A stretch of 64,000 nucleotides of DNA from Lithodes maja (taxonomy: Eukaryota; Arthropoda; Malacostraca; Decapoda; Lithodidae). Each line of letters starts with the position of its first letter. The first letter of the stretch is position 1. Below the pieces are notes generated by a model. It was not told where the DNA came from and ran no database searches. It worked only from the letters and a program-made list of their open reading frames with translations. A program made the translations under genes and the position numbers. This document shows positions 9,575 to 19,690 of the stretch, piece by piece. Where the stretch lies: contig JBAKBP010001425.1 of assembly GCA_037953745.1 (NCBI GenBank), forward strand, positions 1-64,000, written 5' to 3'.

Positions 9575-11391
9575 TGTTACGGCTGGATCGGCAATACATA
9601 TTCGGGATTCTTGATCGTAGGACAGAAATGGCTTATGTGACAACGACACGCTCGATTCCAGTCCCAAATACTATATGCTCCAGACAACAAAAGCACCAAC
9701 GCCCTACAGAGTTATCGTCTATGGTAATGAGGTACCTTAACTCGGCGAAAGTGTACAACAGGGGTAGGCTATGAGGCTAAGCTCCCTCAGACATTTATAG
9801 GTTACGTTATTACTAAAGAAATGCAATACTCAAGAAACTACGTTAATATTAAGCCTCTAATAATGTAGAATAGAAGCAGGCTAAAGGTATGACAGTGAAA
9901 TGCTAAATGACAAATGTACACGCCTACTTGAAAGCGCGTGCACTAGAATAACTGTCCCCTACTAACATGCACTAGCATGTAGCATACAAGATGTTCATGA
10001 TCCAGTAGATACCTAATAATACACATGGAAGGAACATAAACAGTAGTCACTTATTGTAATAATGAATCTATACTTGGAATAACTAAAAGGTTGCAGGCAA
10101 CAGTACTGCGCCGGTAGCCTACTACCGCATAGGCTACTTCGCTTCTCTCACTCTGTCTCCCCTCTGAGTCTGTATGCGCCCTACGCAACAGAACTCCGGA
10201 CACAGCAGCAAAACGACAGTGCAGTTAATTGATACATGAAAGTATTAATAGTGTTGTCTTGTGTGTGAGTAATGTGTACTGTAAAGTGTTACATACATAA
10301 ACTTAAAGAGAGCTGCAATGCATAGTAAAATAAAGATATAACCCACTCATCATCCCCATGTGTTCTAGCTAGCAGGCCAAGTCACAGGAACAACGAGTCC
10401 CAGCACCGAAAGCGAGAACCCAGGAAAAGACTGCAGAGAACACAAGGACAGATAAATTACGTTACTCTACTATACCGGCACTACGAGCGAGCTGTAGTCT
10501 CTGGTACTACACTCGCTCCTGGCTCGGTAGGCAAATCAAGGCTAAGTCCTCGCCCCTCTACAGACAACTCCTGGGCATGGTCGGGCTCTTACACATGGCA
10601 CTAGTCTAGTCACAAATTGGATGATGAGCTGGGCATATAACTCGTGAACATGTAGAACGTTCACCAACTATCCTCATCAAGAAGATCGCTGTTCACATTA
10701 ACCCCTTAAATCTAATACATGTAAATATATGCTTGTCCTAAGAGTAATACGAGAGGTGAGTGCTGAAACTCCTTTAGGACCTCAAGGGAAGGGTATGCAT
10801 TTAAATAGAGAGAAGAATGAAATGAGAGTAATGTCGTCAGAGAGAAAGAGTGCAACCGTGAGAAATTGGGAGAGAGGGCAAGGGATGTTAGAATCTCAAA
10901 GGTTCTAGGCAACCTGGTCATAGAGCACACAGCGAGCCTCCAGGCAATGTGCTGTACGACAACATGGGCAGCCCAGACAGCATAGGCAGGCGGCAATGTA
11001 CTACCAACCCTGTCGCACCTAGCTATAAGCGCAGGGCTGCCAACCGGTCCATACGTCTGGCAACCACCCCCCCCCCCCCCCCCCGGCAGCGTGGCGCACC
11101 GCTACCCCTCTCGCTCTGAAGTCTAACTCACTCTCTCTCTCTGAATTCCTATCATCTCATCTATCAACTTCTCTATTGATACTACATATTAAATGGAAGG
11201 TCTCGACATGGCTTTAAAACAAAACCCACCACTGGTTAGCAAATGACGAGACCTTTGCAGAGATACAAAGAACATAGTTATACGTTGTCACACTCATATA
11301 AGCAGCCAGCATGGTACACGGTCCGTGACGGTACAGTGGAGTACCAAGGAGTACAATCAGGTTTACGTTGCTACGCACTGGGTGCGTCACA
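9575..11391 (-). repeat. 5' LTR of element A
   Basis: 1817 bp, same ends as the 3' LTR. It differs from it by a longer C run at about 11067-11084 and single-base indels, for example in CATGGCTTTAAAAC. I saw no substitutions in the blocks compared. Confidence 0.95.
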
Positions 11392-11470
11392 ATATATATA
11401 ATACTATATATATATAGTATATATATATATATATATATATATACTGTATATATAAATATGTGTGTGTGTG
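11392..11470. repeat. (TA)n and (TG)n microsatellite
   Basis: Continuation of the TA array that element A entered, followed by a short TG run. Confidence 0.9.
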
Positions 11471-11520
11471 TATTAGAATATACAATGGGTGAAGCATTAG
11501 AACAAAAATAGATAATTGGT

Positions 11521-11649
11521 GAGTGGGAGGAGTATAATCTGTGCTTAGGAGGACCAGGTGGATCCTCTAATCACATTTAATTGGTACCGTAACCATTGAC
11601 TGCCTTGGTCCTTTAATTACAATTTATACTCCTCCCATTCCCCACTAGG
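11521..11649. repeat. Short inverted repeat, possible MITE remnant
   Basis: TGGGAGGAGTATAA (about 11526-11539) is repeated in inverted form as TTATACTCCTCCCA (about 11626-11639), with about 90 bp between. No target duplication is obvious. Confidence 0.45.
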
Positions 11650-11765
11650 CCCCCTACCTCTTTTCTTAGTTGATACAATTTCTATATTTAACTGAATATT
11701 TAATAGTGGATGCTAACGTGCTATTAAGAATATGTACGTATTGTATGTATGAATGTACAGGTATG

Positions 11766-11768
<3 letters not shown>

Positions 11769-11822
<54 letters not shown>

Positions 11823-11880
11823 TGTATATATTATATATATATATATACTGTATATAATATATATATATATATATATATAT

Positions 11881-11918
<38 letters not shown>

Positions 11919-12026
11919 TATATAGATATATATACCGGTTATAATATACTATATAATATATACTATATATATATAATATATATAATATTATATAATATAT
12001 ATATATATAATATATAATATATATGT
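11769..12026. repeat. Degenerate (TA)n array
   Basis: About 250 bp of TA dinucleotides broken by TACTGTATA, TATTATA and a single ACCGGT. It is strongly self-complementary and so prone to assembly error. Confidence 0.95.
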
Positions 12027-12149
12027 AGGTAGAGGAGGAGGTAATTAGTTAAAAGTTACTTAACTATAACTGTAATGATATTGGAGTTGGACATTATTGA
12101 ATTTATATATGTACTTTGGCACATGTTGCTTAGAAGAGGAGTACAAAGG

Positions 12150-12152
<3 letters not shown>

Positions 12153-12222
<70 letters not shown>
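12153..12222. repeat. (GA)n microsatellite
   Basis: About 35 uninterrupted AG dinucleotides. Confidence 0.97.
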
Positions 12223-12225
<3 letters not shown>

Positions 12226-12230
12226 ATAAC

Positions 12231-12330
12231 ATAAGAACAACCTAAAATAATGGGAGTCTGCAGAAAGCCAATTGGCCCATACAAGGCAGATCCCTTTCAC
12301 ACCCAACCCATCTTCATTAGAGCAATGCCC
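12231..12330 (-). mobile_element. LINE 3'-end fragment
   Basis: On the minus strand this reads GGGTGTGAAAGGGATCTGCC ... GGCTTTCTGCAGACTCCC ending in ATTTT/TTATGT text. This is the same 3' terminus as at 1767-1850, 12641-12722 and 47877-47945. It is only the tail. Confidence 0.65.
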
Positions 12331-12489
12331 ATATTAACCTTATTTACTAATACTATTTCAAACTATCTTGGTAATAAATCAAGCACTTGATGTAGGTTTC
12401 TAGAACAAACTATTACCATATGAAATCCATATATTTAGTCTAAACAAATCCTCTATGGTGTTATCCTAATGCCCTATTTATTATTTATA

Positions 12490-12722
12490 ATGGAGGTTGG
12501 GTGTGAGTGGAATCTGCCTGTTGTTGTCCATTCGGCGCTCTGCAGACCCCCGTCTTCCCATGTTGACCTCTGATCGTTTTGGTGAGGTCAGTCCTCATGG
12601 TGTTAGTGAGTTGGGCCTATCATTAGGCCTTATAATTAGTGTTGGGTGTGAGAGGGATCTGCCTTATATGAGCCGATCGGCTTTCTGCAGACTCCCGTTT
12701 TCTTATGTTCTTATGTTCTTAT
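12490..12722 (+). mobile_element. Two tandem LINE 3'-end fragments
   Basis: Two copies of the LINE tail follow each other (about 12490-12556 and 12641-12722). The second ends in the repeated TTCTTATGTTCTTATG typical of the short 3' repeats of CR1-type elements. The intervening bases resemble nothing else here. Confidence 0.6.
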
Positions 12723-12945
12723 ATGTAACTCCTAGGACCTTACATATGATTAGAAATCTTCCTTACGTATTCAAGTTCAGTGATAGCGAAAGAACTCGAA
12801 CAAATGGTTTCAAATTAGATATTTTTCGTTTCAGAAAAGATATAGGCAAATATTGGTTTGATAACAGAGTTGTAGATACTGTAGGTGGAATAAGCTACCA
12901 AGTGGTATAGTGGAATCAAGAACTATAGAGAATCTGACCATGGCA
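12723..12945 (+). pseudogene. Fragment of a non-LTR RT C-terminus
   Basis: The frame encodes IRNLPYVFKFSDSERTRTNG, then a segment with FRFRKDIGKYWFDNRVVD and a final YQVV. This is the same protein region that lies, more decayed, at 1560-1700. It is a 5'- and 3'-truncated relic joined to the preceding LINE tails. Confidence 0.65.
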
Positions 12946-12949
12946 GATA

Positions 12950-12970
12950 TTATATAGTATATATATATAC

Positions 12971-13010
<40 letters not shown>

Positions 13011-13256
13011 CAACACACACACATTTTCATTTACAAGTGGACAAGGATTCACTATTAAAAGCACCTACCCTGCCATGTATAATTCTACTCACAAACATAC
13101 AACCACGTGCTCACACACACACTTACACAAACATACCTTTCTATTCACAATCACAGAAACATTTCGTACTTTCATTCACAAACCCATTCGTAAATATTTC
13201 CATCCACACCATTACCATTCATTTGTACGCACACACACACACACACACACTGAAGA
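12950..13256. repeat. (TA)n, then CA-rich microsatellite DNA
   Basis: TA repeats to about 13006, then loosely repeated CACACA-rich text ending in a perfect (CA)n at 13229-13250. Open frames here are repeat artefacts. Element G begins abruptly just after it. Confidence 0.85.
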
Positions 13257-13274
13257 GTCACAATTTCCCAAGCT

Positions 13275-14150
13275 TGGAGGAGAAGACGTGTGAAGATCCT
13301 AGCTCATTTCTTTTGGCCTAACATGAAAAAAGATGTAACCAAATTTGTAAAGTCTTGTCACACTTGCCAGATAGTAGGAAAGCCAAATGAGACTATCCCT
13401 AAAGCTCCACTTGCTCCTATCCCTGTCACTACAGAGCCTTTTGAGAAAATAGTTATTGATTGTGTAGGGCCTCTTCCCAAAACTAAGAAAGGGAACCAGT
13501 ATCTACTTACCGTAATGTGTGCTGCAACTAGGTATCCTGAGGCTTTCCCTTTAAAAGATATCAAGGCTAAAACTATTGTGTCCCATCTGTTGCATCTTTT
13601 CACAAAAGTAGGCATTCCTAAAGAAATTCAGAGTGATCAGGGGTCAAATTTTACAAGTAACCTAATGAAAGCAGTTCTGAGGGAGTTAGAGGTAGATAAG
13701 AAGATAGCCACTGCGTACAGACCTCAGACCCAGGGTTGCCTAGAACGCCATCATCAATCTCTGAAATCCATGATAAAAAAGTTTTGTTTTGAGACTGAGA
13801 AAGAGTGGGATGCCAACATTGACTGGCTTCTTTTTGCCGTTAGAGAGTGCCCTCAAGAGTCGCTAGGTTACTCCCCTTTTGAGTTGCTATATGGGCGTCA
13901 GATCAGAGGCCCTCTAAAGGTCTTGAAAGATTCTTGGTTTGTGGAAGTATCTGATCATCCTTCTTGCACAGTTGCAGAGTACATAAATGAGTTAAAACTT
14001 CAGATGTCAAATGTTAGAGCGCTAGCACTGGCCAACCTTGAGAAGAGTCAGTCAAGAATGAAAACCCACTACGATCGCAAGTCTGAAGTAGAACATTTAG
14101 TCCTGGAGACAAAGTCCTTCTCTTCCTGCCCATTCCTGGTAGTCCATTAA
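13275..14150 (+). pseudogene. Integrase of element G (partial)
   Basis: The frame runs from inside the zinc finger, with only the C-x2-C half (CHTCQ) left. It continues through the DDE core: VIDCVGPLP (first Asp), IQSDQGSNF (second Asp) and QTQGCLERHH (Glu). A C-terminal region ending near YDRKSEVEH follows. The frame is lost at about 14090-14100, where a one-base indel moves the continuation to another frame (resuming near 14100 and open to 14662). The upstream part of the polyprotein is absent. Confidence 0.85.
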
Positions 14151-14154
14151 AAAG

Positions 14155-14782
14155 CAAATTTTGTGGCCCATATGTAGTCTCTCAGAAACAATCCAAGCTA
14201 AACTATGTTGTTCGCACTCCTGATCGAAGGAAGGATCAAAGGATTGTTCACTTAAACCAGATGAAGGCGTACATAGAAAGGCCGCTTGAGGAGAATACCC
14301 CAATACTAGCTGTAAATACTGTACCAGACTCGTGGGAATTGCAAAAGGTAGGAGACTCTGATGTGATTGAGTTTGGTGATCTTCCTTCTCCTTGTGGAAG
14401 CCCAAAGAACAGCGAGCTATTATGTACCTTAGATCAATATTTGTCGGACATGTCGCCATCACGTAGAGATGATCTTAGGAAATTGCTTGTAAGTTACCCT
14501 TCAGTCACATTGGATGTCCCTGGCTTTTGCAAGGACCATCATCACGATGTTATCTTGACCTCACCAGAAGTAAGACCTATCAAACAATCACCATACAGAC
14601 TAAACCCTCAGAAGCAAAAGATCATGAGAAAGGAAATTGACTTTATGTTGGAGAAGTCCTGAGTGGAACCAAGTCATTCCCCTTGGGCGTCACCCTCTTT
14701 ATTAGTCCCAAAACCAGACGGTAGTAGTAGGCTGTGTACTGATTACAGGAAAGTAAATGCAGTAACAGTCCCTGATGCATAT
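14155..14782 (+). pseudogene. Integrase C-terminal tail, linker and RT N-terminus of element G
   Basis: This frame carries the linker between integrase and RT, with the DDLRKLLVSYPSVTLDVPG and SPYRLNP blocks that normally precede a Ty3-type RT. An in-frame TGA at 14660-14662 breaks it. The RT entry (SPWASPSLLVPKPDG and LCTDYRKVNAV) follows. The frame then runs into the solo LTR at 14783. Confidence 0.85.
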
Positions 14783-16601
14783 TGTTACGGCTGGATCGGC
14801 AATACATATTCGGGATTCTTGATCGTAGGACAGAAATGGCTTAGGTGACAACGACACGCTCGATTCCAGTCCCAAATACTATATGCTCCAGACAACAAAA
14901 GCACCAACGCCCTACAGAGTTATCGTCTATGGTAACGAGGTACCTTAACTCGGCGAAAGTGTACAACAGGGGTAGGCTATGAGGCTAAACTCCCTCAGAC
15001 ATTTATAGGTTACGTTATTACTAAAGAAATGCAATACTCAAGAAACTACGTTAATATTAAGCCTCTAATAATGTAGAATAGAAGCAGGCTAAAGGTATGA
15101 CAGTGAAATGCTAAATGACAAATGTACACGCCTACTTGAAAGCGCGTGCACTAGAATAACTGTCCCCTACTAACATGCACTAGCATGTAGCATACAAGAT
15201 GTTCATGATCCAGTAGATACCTAATAATACACATGGAAGGAACATAAATAGTAGTCACTTATTATAAGAATGAATCTATACTTGGAATAACTAAAAGGTT
15301 GCAGGCAACAGTACTGCGCCGGTAGCCTACTACCGCATAGGCTACTTCGCTTCTCTCACTCTGTCTCCCCTCTGAGTCCGTATGCGCCCTACGCAACAGA
15401 ACTCCGGACACAGCAGCAAAACGACAGTGCAGTTAATTGATACATGAAAGTATTAATAGTGTTGTCTTGTGTGTGAGTAATGTGTATTGTAAAGTGTTAC
15501 ATACATATACTTAAAGAGAGCTGCAATGCATAGTAAAATAAAGATATATCCCACTCATCATCCCCATGTGTTCTAGCTAGCAGGCCAAGTCACAGGAACA
15601 ACGAGTCCCAGCACCGAAAGCGAGAACCCAGGAAAAGACTGTAGAGAACACAAGGACAGATAAATTACGTTACTCTACTATACCGGCACTACGAGCGAGC
15701 TGTAGTCTCTGGTACTACACTCGCTCCTGGCTCGGTATGCAAATCAAGGCTAAGTCCTCGTCCCTCTACAGACAACTCCTGGGCATGGTCGGGCTCTTAC
15801 ACATGGCACCAGTCTAGTCACAAATTGGATGATGAGCGGGGCATATAACTCGTGAACATGTAGAACGTTCACCAACTATCCTCATCAAGAAGATCGCTGT
15901 TCACATTAACCCCTTAAATCTAATACATGTAAATATATGCTTGTCCTAAGAGTAATACGAGAGGTGAGTGCTGAAACTCCTTTAGGACCTCAAGGGAAGG
16001 TTATGCATTTAAATAGAGAGAAGAATGAAATGAGAGTAATGTCGTCAGAGAGAAAGAGTGCAACCGTGAGAAGTTGGGAGAGAGGGCAAGGGATGTTAGA
16101 ATCTCAAAGGTTCTAGGCAACCTGATCATGGAACACACAGCGAGCCTCCAGGCAATGTGCAGTACGACAACATGGGCAGCCCAGGCAGCATAGGCAGGCG
16201 GCAATGGACTACCAACCCTGTCGCGCCTAGCTATAAGCGCAAGGCTGCCAACCGGTCCATACGTCTGGCAACCACCCCCCCGGCAGCGTGGCGCATTGCT
16301 ACCCTCTCGCTCTGAAGCCCAACTCACTCTCTCTCTCTGAACTCCCATTGTCTCATCTATCAACTTCTCTATTGATACTACATATTAAATGGAAGGTCTC
16401 GACATGGCTTAAAACAAAACCCACCACTGGTTAGCACATGACGAGACCTTTGCAGAGATACAAAGAACATAGTTATACGTTGTCACACTCAATATAGGCA
16501 GCCAGCACGGTACAGCGGTACAGAGGTACCGCACAGTGGCGGTACAGTGGAGTACCAAGGAGTACAATCAGGTTGCGTTGCCACGCACTGGGTGCGTCAC
16601 A
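14783..16601 (-). mobile_element. Solo LTR of the A/D/E family inside element G
   Basis: 1819 bp with TGTTACGG and GCGTCACA ends as in element A's LTRs and no internal region. ATAT flanks it on both sides (14779-14782 and 16602-16605), a clean 4-bp target duplication in non-repetitive coding text. It arose by insertion of a full element followed by LTR-LTR recombination. Confidence 0.95.
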
Positions 16602-16605
16602 ATAT

Positions 16606-17691
16606 CCACTACCTAAAATTGATGACCTAATAGATAAAGTAGGGGCTGCTAAGGTAGTATCAACCATAGACTTGCAGAAGGGGTATTACCAAATTGGGAT
16701 GACCGATAGAGCTAAAATCATCTCGGCTTTCACCACTCCTTTTGGGCTCTTCCAATATAGAGTCGTGCCTTTTGGCATGATGAATGCTCCTGCCACATTT
16801 CAAAGGGTCATGTCATATACTATTCAGGATTTAGGTGTAGACACTTACTTAGATGACATCGTGATTATTTCAGATACTTGGGAGGATCATCTTTCCAGAC
16901 TGGACGGGCTGATGGAGCGCTTGGCTGCTGCTGGATTCACCATCAACCTAGCCAAGTCCTGCTTTGGACGTGGATCAGTGACCTACCTTGGCCATGTGGT
17001 GGGTCACGGTACTGCACGTCCCAAGGAAGCTAACGTGGAGACCATCACCGCCTTTCCCCAGCCAACTGACCGCAAATCCATCATGCGGTTTTTAGGGATG
17101 TGCGGATTCTACCGCAGATTCTGTCCGAACTTTGCAGCCATATCAGCACCCCTCTCAGATCTTACAAGCCCTAAAATTAAGTTTGTCTGGACTCCCACCT
17201 GTACTGCTGCTTTTGACCAACTGAAGTGCCTCCTTTCATCCTACCTGGTACTTCATGCTCCTGATTCCACATTGCCTTACCATCTTCAGGTTGATGCGAG
17301 TGATAGAGGAGTCGGGGCAGTACTTCTGCAACCAAATAAGACAACTGGCGTCCTACATCCTGTCTCTTACTTCTCCGCCAAACTGAAGAGACACCAGAGG
17401 AGTTATTCCACACTGGAGAAGGAGTGCTTGGCGATGGTATCAGCGGTGAAGAAGTTCGAATGTTATCTCCCTCAGCACTATCCACCAATCATCATCCATA
17501 CTGACCACAACCCTCTTACTTTTCTGCACAAGATGAAGAACAACAACCAACGACTTCTCCGGTGGGCTCTAAAGTTACAGGAGTACCATCTCATTGTTCG
17601 CCATATTCGTGGGGTAGACAATCGGATTGCAGACGCCTTGTCAAGAGATCTTCCACCTACAGCAGAGCCTATTCCTCCTCTCGCTACCTAG
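16606..17691 (+). pseudogene. RT and RNase H of element G (3' part)
   Basis: After the solo LTR the RT frame continues without a break. It shows a TIDLQKGYYQIGM block, FGMMNAPATFQ, the catalytic TYLDDIVII, LGHVVGHG and FLGMCGFYRRF. RNase H follows with VDASDRGVGAVLL, STLEKECLAM, HTDHNPLTFL and RIADALSRD, ending at a TAG. This portion has no stops or frameshifts. The gene is split by the LTR and truncated upstream, so it is non-functional as a whole. Confidence 0.92.
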
Positions 17692-17717
17692 TCCTCTTCG
17701 CTCCCCTTTGAGGACTT

Positions 17718-17729
17718 TAAGGGGGGAGG
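17718..17729 (+). promoter_or_regulatory. Polypurine tract of element G
   Basis: AAGGGGGGAGG lies directly before the LTR start TGTCACGG. Confidence 0.85.
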
Positions 17730-18687
17730 TGTCACGGACCTATAGGCTCTGACTGTACGGGTTCACTTCCACCCTTCAAACGCATCAACCAGTCTGAGAT
17801 CGGGGTCGGGGCTTCAAGCAACCAAACCAACAGAGGCCCGAAACTTCGCATCCCAATATCCTTCTTACTTCTATCCCTCTCATTTTGATCGAGCAGAGTT
17901 TCGAAGTCTCACTCAATAAATATGTAATTCAAATTAAAGTTCAATGCTATCTCTGCTCATGAACACCAGGGGGTGGAAGTTTCTTTTCTGGTCACATTAA
18001 ATCTACCGTAGTCAATGACGGGACGGGAATAATGAGTGGGGTCAGTGTTATCTTAGACTTTCTCGGTGCAACGTTCTCGGGAATATCGCTTCCAGAAAGC
18101 GTTGTTTTAAACTCCGGGAACTACCCCCCTTCGGTTTGACTACGGGAGTTATCGTGACTATAACTTATATTTTCATTTTGTTTTCTTTTTTGTTTTCATT
18201 TTGTATAAATTAAATATTTTGCATTAATATTAATTACCATTGTATTTGTTTTATTTTGTTTTATAACTTTAAATTATAATTATATAATACCTAATGGTTT
18301 TGTTATATTACTTAAATTTTATTATATTAACAAAAAATTTGTATTTTCTTATCCATATATATTTATACCCTAATGATTAAATGAAGTGAGGAAGATTAAT
18401 CCTATATAATATCCAGAAGACTAATTTGAAATCTGATTAAAATAAGAGAACAACTCTTAAATTAAAGTATCATCTTAGTAATAAATATTTAAATAAGAGA
18501 ACTACTCTTAAAGAGACTTTACCTTAATACAAGTACTAAATTAATAAAAGTACTTATCCATACTGAACACCCTTAAACTAAAGTTCAGTCTTTGTGTTCA
18601 ACCTAAAGGTCACCCTCTAGACTCCTTCGGGGCCAAATCTTTAACTAAGCTAGTTCCACTAGTCTCTCCAAACTTTGGGTTGTAACA
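17730..18687 (+). repeat. 3' LTR of element G
   Basis: 958 bp, starting TGTCACGGACC and ending GGTTGTAACA. It follows a polypurine tract. It differs in length and sequence from the 1.8-kb LTRs but shares similar TGTxAC ... GTAACA ends. Confidence 0.85.
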
Positions 18688-19034
18688 ACATACATTACAG
18701 ACACACGTTGACCTCACACCCTACCCACACTCACACATATACACAGACAGGCACACACAAACACACACACTCACACAAACAGATGCACCAGAGGAAGTAA
18801 GTTGGAATCTAGAAAAAAACAAAAACAAAAACAAAACACACACACTCACACAAACAGATGCACCAACACACTCACACAAACAGATGCACCAACACACTCA
18901 CACAAACAGATGCAACAACACACTCACACAAACAGATGCACCCACACACTCACACAAGCAGATGCACCCACACACTCACACAAACAGATGCACCAACACA
19001 CTCACACAAACTGATGCACCAACACACTCACACA

Positions 19035-19477
19035 GCCCGCAGCCTAGTAGGTAGAGCTCTCGTCTCACACACGAGGGGTCGGGGGTTCAATCCACCGGCC
19101 GGGCGGAGACAAATTGGGCTTGTCTCCTTTCATGTGTTAGCCTCAGTTCACCTAGCTGTAAATAGAGGTACCTGGAATAAGTGGACGACGTTGTGACGTC
19201 CCATCTGGGGTTGGCAAAAATGGTACAAGGCGAGATGGGTATCATATGGTTCACCTAAGCTGATGGCTACCTAAGCCTTCGGGCGAGACGGTACCGTCTA
19301 TAGTGAGAATGGTACCATACAGATCCACCCTAAGCCTTCGTTTCCGATGTCGCCAATTGGCTAAAATACAGACTACACACACATCCACAGCCATTCCAAC
19401 GATACATATAACACCTACACATATAGGAGGCGGGAAATAACGAGCATGCTCACTCCCGCAATACAACTAGAGTAAGT
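19035..19477 (+). mobile_element. tRNA-derived SINE (Val-like head) within the minisatellite
   Basis: The unit starts with a tRNA-like head. It has GCCCGCAGCCTAGTAGG, an anticodon arm CTCGTCTCACACACGAG whose loop centre is CAC (valine), and a box B GGGTTCAATCC, closed by GGCCGGGC pairing with the start. A body with CTCAGTTCACCTAGCTG and GGTACCTGG follows; this resembles a conserved SINE central domain, though I do not name it. It interrupts the 26-bp array, which resumes at 19478. I see no poly-A tail. Confidence 0.75.
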
Positions 19478-19652
19478 ACAAACAGATGCAACAACACACT
19501 CACACAAACAGATGCAACAACACACTCACACAAACAGATGCACCAACACACTCACACAAACTGATGCAACAACACACTCACACAAACAGATGCACCAACG
19601 CACTCTCACAAACAGATGCAACAACACACTCACACACACAGATGCACTAACA

Positions 19653-19690
19653 CTTTTTTTTTTTTATAAAAAAAAAAAAAAAAAAAAATA
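19653..19690. repeat. T-run/A-run in the minisatellite
   Basis: A run of about 13 T, the bases ATA, then about 20 A interrupt the 26-bp array. It could be a small inverted expansion or an assembly patch. Confidence 0.6.

Larger units (their letters stand above)
2146..11391 (-). mobile_element. Element A: complete Ty3-group LTR retrotransposon with integrase-before-RT order (Gmr1-like)
   Basis: The 9.2-kb unit has two LTRs of about 1.8 kb in the same orientation (2146-3949 and 9575-11391), a primer-binding-like site, one intact gag-pol frame and a polypurine tract. It is flanked by ATAT on both sides (2142-2145 and 11392-11395), consistent with a 4-bp duplication, although both flanks are TA repeats so this is weak by itself. 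The LTRs showed only indels, mostly at homopolymers, in the blocks I compared. That suggests a very recent insertion. The family is present again as elements D and E and as a solo LTR. Confidence 0.93.
13266..18687 (+). mobile_element. Element G: 5'-truncated Ty3-group LTR retrotransposon, integrase-before-RT order
   Basis: The left end starts inside the integrase zinc-finger region next to a CA microsatellite, so the 5' LTR, Gag, protease and the two zinc-finger histidines are missing. Integrase (13275-14150), RT and RNase H (to 17691), a polypurine tract and one LTR (17730-18687) remain. A solo LTR of the A family (14783-16601) splits the RT. The domain order matches element A but the sequence is clearly a different family. 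Confidence 0.9.

Noticed and set aside
10712..10996. Open frames of 61-120 codons conserved in sense orientation within all the 1.8-kb LTRs
   Set aside because: They vary in length and start between copies and look like shared non-coding LTR sequence. No domain or signal supports a protein, though codon-level constraint was not tested.
11670..11912. Tyr-Ile-rich open frames in the TA arrays (also at 2014-2238, 47464-47761, 52085-52492)
   Set aside because: Translations of TA microsatellites with no other content.
19035..19110. A functional tRNA-Val gene
   Set aside because: The tRNA-like head is followed by a SINE-type body and lies inside a minisatellite.
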